Below are positions 1 to 5,608 of a stretch of DNA of 6,297 nucleotides, one piece after another. The notes beneath the pieces were generated by a model that was given only the letters and a program-made list of their open reading frames with translations, made no database searches and was not told the DNA's origin. The stretch lies in NCBI GenBank assembly GCA_041160955.1, contig JBEAVK010000304.1, positions 1 to 6,297 on the forward strand, read 5' to 3'. This DNA is from M3007 sp041160955 (GTDB lineage: Bacteria; Bacteroidota; Bacteroidia; Chitinophagales; Saprospiraceae). The translations under genes and the position numbers were made by a program. The stretch's first letter is position 1. Each line of letters begins with the position of its first letter.

Positions 1-213
1 ACTCAAATCGGTTGAAATATCGGCTGTACAGCCCGCAGCATCCCGCGCAACAACCGTGTAATTGCCCGCAGATAACCCTCCAAAACTTGGACTATTTTGA
101 AATGTTCCGCCATTCAAACTAAACTGGTAAGGTGCCGTTCCGCCCGATGCGCTGGCGGTAATACTGCCGTTGTTTTGTCCACATGCTGGATTGGTTTGAC
201 TGGAAATAATGAC
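1..213 (-). repeat. SprB-like repeat unit 4 (cut by window edge)
   Basis: Fourth tandem unit, residues 354-424 at least, still open at position 1. The tail GCTADISTDL matches that of unit 1, so further repeats probably follow outside the window. Confidence 0.85.
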
Positions 214-1272
214 TATTGGGCCACCTGCGCTACTCAAAGTTGTTGCAACACTACTGGATTCGCAACCCAATGCATCCCGCGCAACAACGGTGTAATTACC
301 CGCAGATAACCCTCCAAAACTTGGACTATTTTGAAATGTTCCGCCATTCAAACTAAACTGATAAGGTGCCGTTCCGCCCGATGCGCTGGCGGTAATACTG
401 CCGTTATTTTGTCCACATGCAGGATTAGTTTGACTGGAAATACTGACTGTTGGGCCACCTGCGCTAATTAAATATGTCGAAATAACGGATGTAAAACCCG
501 CAGCATCCAGAGCAACAACCGAGTAATTACCAGCAGATAACCCTCCAAAACTTGGACTGTTTTGAAATGTTCCGCCATTCAAACTAAACTGGTAAGGTGC
601 CGTTCCACCCGATGCACTGGCGGTGATACTGCCGTTATTTTGTCCACATGTTGGATTATTTTGATTGGAAATACTGACTGTTGGACCACCTGCGCTATTC
701 AAATCGGTCGAAATATCGGCTGTACAACCCAATGCATCACGCGCAACAACTGTGTAATTACCCGCAGATAACCCTCCAAAACTTGGACTATTTTGAAATG
801 TTCCCCCATTCAAACTATACTGGTAAGGTGCCGTTCCACCCGATGCACTGGCGGTGATACTGCCGTTATTTTGTCCACATGCAGGATTAGTTTGACTGGA
901 AATGCTGACAATAGGATTCGCAACCGTTATTGAGATAGAGAAATTAAAATTGGTAAAACAACTATCGTCATCATCCTCTTCTCTCACCACTTGAAGGAGT
1001 ACAGCATTGGTCGAAACAGTTACAACATGCTGCACCGTTGCACCATTGACTACATCAATCAGGGTAAATGTATTCCCATTAATACTGTACGTCACGTCAA
1101 ATACATCATCATCATCATCCGGTAAAGTAAAAGTGAGCGTAACGACTTCGCCCGAACACACTGGGCCAGATGATACGAATGATGCCACAATTGGTGGGTC
1201 ACAAGGATCTTGCGCCCTTGCGTATTGCCCCAGAAAGATAAAAAAAACAACAAGTAATCGGTTAAGATTCAT
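1..1272 (-). CDS. Secreted SprB-repeat adhesin, N-terminal part (3' end outside window)
   Basis: The reading frame stays open for 424 codons from the ATG at 1272-1270 to the window edge, so only the N-terminus is present. Residues 1-21 (MNLNRLLVVFFIFLGQYARAQ) are a Sec signal peptide. Residues 22-120 form an Ig-like beta domain with two acidic stretches, five Asp at 52-56 and an EEDDDD cluster near its end, which could bind Ca2+. From residue 122 there are four tandem units of 77, 77, 78 and at least 71 residues. Each has the pattern NPxCGQNNGSITASASGG..PYQ.SLNGG followed by GLSAGNY.VVA.DA.G, which is characteristic of the SprB/gliding-adhesin repeat family of Bacteroidota. Most units carry two Cys; unit 2 has Phe in place of the second. 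Proteins of this kind are large surface adhesins, often exported by the type IX system, but the C-terminal sorting domain would lie outside the window. The start overlaps the stop of the upstream gene (TAATG), so translational coupling is likely. Plus-strand frames here are antisense to the repeats. Confidence 0.9.
   Translation of the reverse strand, partial: MNLNRLLVVFFIFLGQYARAQDPCDPPIVASFVSSGPVCSGEVVTLTFTLPDDDDDVFDVTYSINGNTFTLIDVVNGATVQHVVTVSTNAVLLQVVREEDDDDSCFTNFNFSISITVANPIVSISSQTNPACGQNNGSITASASGGTAPYQYSLNGGTFQNSPSFGGLSAGNYTVVARDALGCTADISTDLNSAGGPTVSISNQNNPTCGQNNGSITASASGGTAPYQFSLNGGTFQNSPSFGGLSAGNYSVVALDAAGFTSVISTYLISAGGPTVSISSQTNPACGQNNGSITASASGGTAPYQFSLNGGTFQNSPSFGGLSAGNYTVVARDALGCESSSVATTLSSAGGPIVIISSQTNPACGQNNGSITASASGGTAPYQFSLNGGTFQNSPSFGGLSAGNYTVVARDAAGCTADISTDLS
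214..447 (-). repeat. SprB-like repeat unit 3 (78 codons)
   Basis: Third tandem unit, residues 276-353. It is one codon longer than its neighbours because its tail reads CESSSVATTLSSAGG instead of CTADISTDLNSAGG. The core is nearly identical in nucleotides to unit 4. Confidence 0.88.
448..678 (-). repeat. SprB-like repeat unit 2 (77 codons, second Cys lost)
   Basis: Second tandem unit, residues 199-275. The core matches the other units, but the last 25 or so residues diverge (SVVALDAAGFTSVISTYLIS). The second Cys is replaced by Phe, so the presumed intradomain disulfide cannot form. Confidence 0.88.
679..909 (-). repeat. SprB-like repeat unit 1 (77 codons)
   Basis: First tandem unit of the adhesin, residues 122-198. 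It has two Cys, in PACGQNNG and GCTAD, and reads YQYSLNGG where the other units read YQFSLNGG. The spacing to unit 2 is 231 bp, measured between copies of the conserved ccctccaaaacttggact block. Confidence 0.88.
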
Positions 1273-2063
1273 TATGATTTAATTTTAATCGAAATATTAA
1301 ATGTTTTGGCATTCAGGATACTGCCTTCGGGTGCCGTCACTACAATTAAATGGTAAGATCCGGGTAGTTGCTCCTTTGGAATGGTAACCATTTCATTTAA
1401 AACACCCTTAAAATGAGCAGGAAACCCACTATACGATTTTGCATCAAGCATTTGATCCGAAAAATCCCAAATAGGATCATTGGATAAGTAAACGCGCAAA
1501 TCAGTACGGCTAGCCGCTATTTCAAATATATTTTGTAATACCACCCGGAGCGGCACTTCGCTGCCGGCGGTGTAATCCAAAGAATCCATAGAGAGTTCAG
1601 CGACAAGCATAAAAACAACTTGACCAGCTGCATATTTATCTGGCGTAGTTGCAGAAACCGATTCTTCCAAGGCCATAGTGGTTGTTTTGGCCAAAAAACC
1701 CTTATCGAACTTACTGAGCGGTGTACTCGTTTTGCCATCAGATTCCATCACTGCATAATAATAATCTCGTCCTTTTTCGGCACTATAATCACAAAGCCAG
1801 TTGCTCTTTTGCCAATTTTTAGTGAGTTCCCGTAATGATGCTCCACTAGCCGAGGTGGCCCTGAATACGCGATAATCATTACCATTGTCCGAAGACTGCC
1901 AGCGAATCAAAACAAATTTATCATACACTCCGTCACTGGCATTGACAAATTCAGAAGTGATTTCATTTTCAGTTAGGTTGGCAGCCCCAAATGGAATAGT
2001 GTCGTGTTGGGCAAACATTGACCAAGTAATCGTTAAAAATAGCGTTATGAAAAAGTAGCGCAT
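1272..2063 (-). CDS. Secreted FN3-like/CARDB-like surface protein
   Basis: A 263-residue protein, first gene of the minus-strand operon. Residues 1-19 (MRYFFITLFLTITWSMFAQ) are a signal peptide. Residues about 37-125 resemble a fibronectin type III fold: the opening NASDGVYDKFVLIRWQ, then DYRVFRAT and YYYAVMESDGKTS, follow the 'ASDG.y.d.v.v.W...Y.VyR...Y.Y.V...' pattern common in Bacteroidota surface proteins. Residues about 152-262 resemble a CARDB-type Ig-like domain, with DYTAGSEVPLRVVLQN, DLRVYLSNDPIWD and IPKEQLPGSYHLIVV. No catalytic motif is visible, so a binding or scaffold role at the cell surface is inferred. The stop codon TAA shares its last A with the ATG of the SprB-repeat adhesin, so the two are probably co-translated and may act together. 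The start is the first ATG, directly before the signal peptide, after an AT-rich leader with no Shine-Dalgarno sequence. Domain names rest on pattern recognition, not on a profile search. Confidence 0.8.
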   Translation of the reverse strand: MRYFFITLFLTITWSMFAQHDTIPFGAANLTENEITSEFVNASDGVYDKFVLIRWQSSDNGNDYRVFRATSASGASLRELTKNWQKSNWLCDYSAEKGRDYYYAVMESDGKTSTPLSKFDKGFLAKTTTMALEESVSATTPDKYAAGQVVFMLVAELSMDSLDYTAGSEVPLRVVLQNIFEIAASRTDLRVYLSNDPIWDFSDQMLDAKSYSGFPAHFKGVLNEMVTIPKEQLPGSYHLIVVTAPEGSILNAKTFNISIKIKS

Positions 2064-2302
2064 GTGTTTTTAGTATATAATTTTGCAGCATATCGCAGCT
2101 GTTTTAAAATGTTACCAGTTTTTTAAAAATTATGAGCAAAAGTAAATAAAGTGAGTGGTAAACCCCGACAGATTTTTAGGAACATTATTATAATCGAATT
2201 GTTTCAGTAACATTTTTAAACCAGTTCGATATAATACAAACGAGATCAATAATCAGGTGTAATAGAAGATTGCGCACCGCGTTTATTGAAACCTAATAAA
2301 AT
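2064..2302. other. Divergent intergenic region between adhesin operon and sigma operon
   Basis: 239 bp of AT-rich DNA separating the two divergent operons, so promoters for both should lie here. It contains several A/T tracts, for example TTTTTTAAAAA at 2119-2129, and TATAAT at 2230-2235 on the plus strand, but no clear paired -33/-7 Bacteroidota promoter and no convincing long inverted repeat. I see no small ORF or RNA gene. Confidence 0.6.
2137..2144 (-). promoter_or_regulatory. Candidate -7 box for the minus-strand adhesin operon
   Basis: The minus strand reads TACTTTTG, matching the Bacteroidota -7 consensus TAnnTTTG, 73 bases upstream of the ATG at 2063. No TTG-type -33 element is visible at the expected distance upstream, so this is a half-match only. 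Confidence 0.25.
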
Positions 2303-2878
2303 ATGACATATAGTACGACACAAATAAAAGATGGTTTGCTGCGCAGCGACCCGGATATTTTTCGCCATTTATACCGTACCCAAGGGGCAATGATTGTCGG
2401 GTATGTCCGGAAAAACAGCGGTAGTGAGCATGATGCTCGCGAAATGGTACAAACCGTTATCTTAGAACTTTGGAATGCAGTACGAGAAGGACGTTATCAA
2501 GAAGAAGGCAAATTAGACCGATTTGTTTATATGCTTACCTCTAACAGGTGGCGAGACGAATTGCGCCGACGGAAAGTACGCCAAACCGACGAACTGGATC
2601 CAGCACGACAACAGGTAATGGATGATTCCGATTTGAGTGTTGAAGCAGCCATTGCTAAGGATACCCGAATTGAGGCTATCCACCATTGCTTACAACGCTT
2701 GGAAGCACCCTGCGATGATATTATTCGATTGTATCACCTCGAGGAAATGAAATTGCAGGATGTTGCGGCTCAAATGAACTACGATTACAATAATCTAAGA
2801 AAACGAATTTTTGATTGTAGAAAAAAACTAAAAAAACTTGTTGAAGATTACCTACAAACACCACAATTAGAATTTTAA
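2303..2878 (+). CDS. ECF-type RNA polymerase sigma factor
   Basis: A 191-residue sigma-70 family protein of the two-domain (region 2 plus region 4) type, the usual ECF size. Region 2 covers about residues 18-92: DIFRHLYRTQG, then DAREMVQTVILELWNAV, which is the core-RNAP-binding helix, then LDRFVYMLTSNRWRDELRRR, which matches the promoter -10 recognition and melting segment. Region 4 covers about 125-180: CLQRLEAPCDDIIRLYHLEEM, then the helix-turn-helix KLQDVAAQMNYDYNNLRKRI with a basic tail KKLKKLV. There is no extra C-terminal domain. It would direct core RNA polymerase to a small set of promoters. Only 4 bp separate it from the next gene, a membrane TPR protein that probably sequesters it, so the pair is read as a sigma/anti-sigma module. 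The start at 2303 is the first in-frame ATG that gives a full region 2; the leader is AT-rich without a Shine-Dalgarno sequence. Family assignment is strong; the subfamily and regulon are unknown. Confidence 0.93.
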   Translation: MTYSTTQIKDGLLRSDPDIFRHLYRTQGAMIVGYVRKNSGSEHDAREMVQTVILELWNAVREGRYQEEGKLDRFVYMLTSNRWRDELRRRKVRQTDELDPARQQVMDDSDLSVEAAIAKDTRIEAIHHCLQRLEAPCDDIIRLYHLEEMKLQDVAAQMNYDYNNLRKRIFDCRKKLKKLVEDYLQTPQLEF

Positions 2879-2882
2879 TATT

Positions 2883-3647
2883 ATGGAAAATACAAATTAC
2901 CCACTTCAGGAGCAAATACAGTCGTTCGTTACTGGCAATATGGACGAGTCCGAACAGCGTTCCTTTTTGGAACAAAGTGCCGCTGACAGTGTCACTGCCG
3001 ACGAACTAGCATTTGGACAAAGCCTTGTACTTGCCCTTAAAAATCGTGAAATGGCCGCCGCATCTGCGATTTTAAGCAGTGTGATTGCTGCCGAAGGCTT
3101 CCCGCCGCCACCACCAGCAGCACCTTCATTTTGGAGTAAATGGAATACTTTAATACTAAGTACTGCGTTGGTCTTAATCGTAGCTGCTGGGGCTTATTTT
3201 TGGGTAAAAAGCAGCGATACGCCTTTGTCTGAAAGCCAAAAAATAGCACAATCAGCACTTCAACCACTCGAAAATGTGCTATTTGTGACAACCGACAGTA
3301 TCGCGCTGAACGACCTGCGCATCGGTATGACCGCCTACGATGCTGGCCAGTATTCGGAAGCAGTGCGTTTGCTCAGTGCTTACAGTACGCAGTATCCGGA
3401 GTTAGTACCCAAAGTATATATAGGTGTATCCTATTTGATGATGGGGCAACCAAGTCGCGCCATTACTCCACTCGTAGATGCGGCACAATCCACCGAACTA
3501 CCCGTGAAAGAGGCTGCGTTATGGTATCTTTCTTTGGCTTATTTGGCGGATAACAAACCCGAATCTGCACAAGAGACCTTAAATGGTATTCCACCAGATG
3601 GTATTTTTGGAGCGCAAGCCCAAGCCTTAAAAAGTCAGTTAAAATAG
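2883..3647 (+). CDS. Single-pass membrane TPR protein, probable zinc-free anti-sigma factor
   Basis: A 254-residue protein beginning 4 bp after the sigma-factor stop. Residues 1-70 are a soluble acidic and helical N-terminus (LQEQIQSFVTGNMDESEQRSF) like the short cytoplasmic domain of Bacteroidota anti-sigma factors, which often begin 'i..yl.G.l...e...fe'. A five-proline linker at 74-78 precedes one transmembrane helix at about 87-108 (NTLILSTALVLIVAAGAYFW). Residues 141-240 contain three TPR-like helical hairpins: LRIGMTAYDAGQYSEAVRLL, VYIGVSYLMMGQPSRAITPL and ALWYLSLAYLADNKPESAQ. The predicted topology is N-in, TPR-out. The protein has no Cys or His at all, so it is not a zinc-binding (ZAS) anti-sigma factor. 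Inferred role: hold the sigma factor at the inner membrane and release it when the periplasmic TPR domain binds a partner. The alternative is a TPR scaffold with no sigma-binding activity. Confidence 0.8.
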   Translation: MENTNYPLQEQIQSFVTGNMDESEQRSFLEQSAADSVTADELAFGQSLVLALKNREMAAASAILSSVIAAEGFPPPPPAAPSFWSKWNTLILSTALVLIVAAGAYFWVKSSDTPLSESQKIAQSALQPLENVLFVTTDSIALNDLRIGMTAYDAGQYSEAVRLLSAYSTQYPELVPKVYIGVSYLMMGQPSRAITPLVDAAQSTELPVKEAALWYLSLAYLADNKPESAQETLNGIPPDGIFGAQAQALKSQLK

Positions 3648-3706
3648 GTTTTTAATAGGGTAGGGGTGAATCATAAAATATAAGTACTTAGCGATAATTT
3701 TTTAAT

Positions 3707-5215
3707 ATGACACGTTTTTTATTTCTTATAGTCTTTGTATGCTGCGCTGCTGCATTATGGGGCCAAACTAGCGGTTTGCTGGTTTCTGATGATCGTTATC
3801 AGCAAATACCGTTACTCCCTACCTACAGCGGGGTGAAATACACAGAAATTCCGGCGCGTGTCAGTTTAAAAAAGTATTGTCCAGTACCTGGAAATCAAGG
3901 AAAAAGCGGTGCATGTGTAGGGTGGTCAGTTGGCTACGGCGCACTGACCATCCATCGAGCAATACTCAACAACATAACCGATCAGGCAGTGATCACAAAA
4001 AATGCGCATTCTGCGGCTTTTTTGTACAATCAGATCAGAAAGAACAAAACCGACTGTTCGGAAGGGGCTTATATCGAGGATGGCTTGGTTTTACTAAAAA
4101 CGATGGGTGATTGCTTAGAAGAATCCTTTGTATTTGATAAAAATGATTGCGCTGAGCAACCTAACGCACAACAAATAGCAGAAGCCAGCCAATACCGGGT
4201 TCAGGATTTTGCGTCAGTTTATGCCATTGATGAAGATGCAAAGAGTAAAATTAGTAAAACTTGCAAAATTTTGGCGACTCAAACGCCGATCATTGTAGGT
4301 ATTGGTATCACAAAAAGTTTTTTTGAAGTATTGCCGGGTGCTGATACCTGGAATCCAGAGACAAACGAAGCCACAGCGGGTTATCATGCTATGGTGGTAG
4401 TGGGTTACAATAGCGTTGAAAAATATTTTGATTTACTCAATAGTTTTGGGGCTTCTTGGGGGAAAAACGGCTTTATCCGAATGTATTTTGATGATTTTGA
4501 GCGATTATGCCGCTATGCTTACGTTGTGGTGCCTCCCACTCATATAGCAACGAATAAACCTGCCATTGTACCCGCCAATAGTGTCCAAACCGCCCCCAAT
4601 ATACCCACGGAATCGGTGGTATTGAGTGGAGAGTTTGTTTTCCGACAGCCCGCCGGTTATGTGAGCAACGAAAATGGCGATGAATTAATGTATTTTGAAG
4701 AAATCGCTACAACGCTTCAAAACACAGGCGCAGGGGGGCTTTACCAAACGACAAAAGCACAATTTAAAGTAGGTGATGTATTCCAATTAGTGGCGCGTGA
4801 AATACCGCGCGGGCGATACGTATATGTTTTTAGCCAAAGTCAAGATGGTACTTTAAACCAGCACTTTCCCAGGAAAAAACAGGCGATCGCATCGGCAGGT
4901 TTTGTACTGGAAAAAACGGTTGAAATAGTGATACCAAGCGAAGAAAGTTTGCTACAATTACCTGTTCCCGGCAAAGATTATTTGTGCATTGTATATAGCC
5001 ATGCACCCATCGGGCAGTATGAACAACGGTTACAATCTATTGAGCAGGAGCAGGGTGGGGAATTTCCAGAAAAAGTACATACCGCTTTTGCAGATGTGCT
5101 GATTGAGCCACAAAATATTCAGTTTTCCGATAAAAAAATGGCCTTTTCGGCTATTAGCCATCCTGAAAAAGGCAAAATTGCCACCATAATGATGCTGGTG
5201 GTGGAGGCGGAATGA
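3707..5215 (+). CDS. Secreted papain-family (C1-like) cysteine peptidase with DUF4384-like C-terminal domain
   Basis: A 502-residue protein. Residues 1-20 (MTRFLFLIVFVCCAAALWGQ) are a signal peptide. The catalytic domain spans about 45-275. NQGKSGACVGWSVGYGAL gives the oxyanion Gln64 and nucleophile Cys70, six residues apart as in papain (Q19/C25). AGYHAMVVVGYN gives His227, and LLNSFGASWGKNGFIRMYF gives Asn245 in the usual NS.G..WG..G context. All four key residues are present, so an active peptidase is expected. No long inhibitory propeptide precedes the domain: about 40 residues separate the signal peptide from Gln64. A linker rich in Pro, Thr and Asn (about 276-304) leads to residues 305-500, where VGDVFQLVAREIPRGRYVYV, QDGTLNQHFPRK and DYLCIVYSHAPI resemble DUF4384, a domain often attached to caspase-like or kinase effectors. 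Substrate unknown. It lies 59 bp after the TPR gene on the same strand and probably belongs to the same transcription unit. The stop codon lies inside the left direct repeat of the downstream MITE-like element. Confidence 0.88.
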   Translation: MTRFLFLIVFVCCAAALWGQTSGLLVSDDRYQQIPLLPTYSGVKYTEIPARVSLKKYCPVPGNQGKSGACVGWSVGYGALTIHRAILNNITDQAVITKNAHSAAFLYNQIRKNKTDCSEGAYIEDGLVLLKTMGDCLEESFVFDKNDCAEQPNAQQIAEASQYRVQDFASVYAIDEDAKSKISKTCKILATQTPIIVGIGITKSFFEVLPGADTWNPETNEATAGYHAMVVVGYNSVEKYFDLLNSFGASWGKNGFIRMYFDDFERLCRYAYVVVPPTHIATNKPAIVPANSVQTAPNIPTESVVLSGEFVFRQPAGYVSNENGDELMYFEEIATTLQNTGAGGLYQTTKAQFKVGDVFQLVAREIPRGRYVYVFSQSQDGTLNQHFPRKKQAIASAGFVLEKTVEIVIPSEESLLQLPVPGKDYLCIVYSHAPIGQYEQRLQSIEQEQGGEFPEKVHTAFADVLIEPQNIQFSDKKMAFSAISHPEKGKIATIMMLVVEAE

Positions 5216-5217
5216 TT
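5210..5217 (+). repeat. Left 8-bp direct repeat (possible target-site duplication)
   Basis: GAATGATT directly left of the inverted-repeat element; an identical copy sits directly right of it. The TGA at 5213-5215 is the stop codon of the peptidase gene. Confidence 0.55.
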
Positions 5218-5219
5218 AA

Positions 5220-5334
5220 AGTGCGTGACAAAATCGGGGTATGATATTTTATGAGTGCAAACTATGGATCTCAACAAAATTGTCGGGGTGACTGAAAAAA
5301 GTCGCCCCGACAATAGCCCCAATACAGTACCCAC
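5220..5334 (+). repeat. Left arm of the long inverted repeat
   Basis: Pairs with 5394-5511. Matching blocks from the outside in: AGTG..TGACA.AATC.GGG (in part), TATGATATTTTAT, AAAATTGTCGGGGTGAC, GTCGCCCCGACAATAG and AGTACC(C)AC. Confidence 0.75.
5279..5314 (+). repeat. GC-rich hairpin nested in the left arm
   Basis: Stem ATTGTCGGGGTGAC (5279-5292) pairs with GTCGCCCCGACAAT (5301-5314) around the 8-base loop TGAAAAAA. The single irregular pair is a G-U wobble in plus-strand RNA. It lies 64 bases after the peptidase stop and could help end transcription, but no T tract follows it, so it is not a standard intrinsic terminator. Confidence 0.7.
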
Positions 5335-5393
5335 ACGAACTTAAAAGTCTCAATAATGTCAAAACTTAGGTGCAAATATTCAACGATCTCCAA

Positions 5394-5511
5394 GTGGTAC
5401 TTATCGAATATTGGCCTATTGTCGGGGCGACTTTTTCTGTCACCCCGACAATTTTGCACTAATCAATTGTTTGTGTAAATAAAATATCATACCCAGATTC
5501 TGTCATACACT
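5394..5511 (-). repeat. Right arm of the long inverted repeat
   Basis: Reverse-complement counterpart of 5220-5334. The outer 27 bases differ at two positions and the inner GC-rich blocks are identical. Confidence 0.75.
5418..5452 (-). repeat. GC-rich hairpin nested in the right arm
   Basis: Stem ATTGTCGGGGCGAC (5418-5431) pairs with GTCACCCCGACAAT (5439-5452) around the 7-base loop TTTTTCT. The irregular pair is C/A in plus-strand RNA and G-U in minus-strand RNA, so this hairpin is better formed on the minus strand, mirroring the left one. Confidence 0.7.
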
Positions 5512-5512
5512 C

Positions 5513-5520
5513 GAATGATT
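5513..5520 (+). repeat. Right 8-bp direct repeat (possible target-site duplication)
   Basis: GAATGATT immediately right of the inverted-repeat element, identical to 5210-5217. The next two bases are TA here and AA on the left. Confidence 0.55.
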
Positions 5521-5608
5521 TAGACTGCCACCAATTTTGATGAATAAAAACATTTCCTGGTAACATTCACACCGCCCTGCGATATGCTGATAATAAATCA
5601 CTTTTATC

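Larger units (their letters stand above)
5218..5512. mobile_element. MITE-like non-coding element with long inverted-repeat arms
   Basis: About 295 bp that fold back on themselves. The left arm is about 5220-5334 and the right arm about 5394-5511, with a central loop of about 59 bp. The outer 27 bases (5226-5252 against the reverse complement of 5479-5505) match at 25 positions, around GGGTATGATATTTTAT. A 23-base middle section has drifted, with 11 matches and no gaps. The inner part, AAAATTGTCGGGGTGAC followed after an A-rich spacer by GTCGCCCCGACAATAG, matches perfectly in both blocks, and AGTACC(C)AC extends the match further in. The element is flanked by GAATGATT on each side. No plausible coding sequence is present; the short frames are by-products of the repeats. 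This fits a miniature inverted-repeat transposable element that would need a transposase supplied elsewhere. A large bidirectional terminator or a structured RNA is the main alternative. Confidence 0.65.

Noticed and set aside
97..771. Plus-strand open frames at 97-309 and 562-771 with similar Cys-rich products
   Set aside because: They are antisense images of the tandem adhesin repeats; their similarity to each other comes from the repeat, and the minus strand encodes a continuous signal-peptide-bearing protein.
2078..2085. TAATTTTG on the plus strand as -7 box for the sigma operon
   Set aside because: It lies 218 bases before the sigma start with no TTG at the -33 distance; such A/T-rich matches are expected by chance here.
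2162..2170. ACCCCGACA in the divergent intergenic region, also present in the inverted-repeat element
   Set aside because: Only nine bases match and the surrounding sequence does not follow the element, so a chance match is likely.
2179..2183. GGAAC as an ECF-sigma -35 element for autoregulation
   Set aside because: No matching -10 element is visible 16-17 bases downstream, and five bases alone are not enough.
3681..3690. Perfect 10-bp palindrome TAAGTACTTA between the TPR gene and the peptidase gene
   Set aside because: Short, AT-rich and present once; no second copy elsewhere in the window supports an operator.
5437..5452. CTGTCACCCCGACA resembles the 3' acceptor end of a tRNA (attachment-site remnant)
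   Set aside because: No T-arm, anticodon arm or other tRNA part lies upstream; the sequence is explained by the hairpin in the right arm.
5271..5459. Minus-strand 62-codon frame inside the inverted-repeat element
   Set aside because: Both ends are made of the two inverted-repeat arms and the product has no recognisable feature; treated as non-coding.
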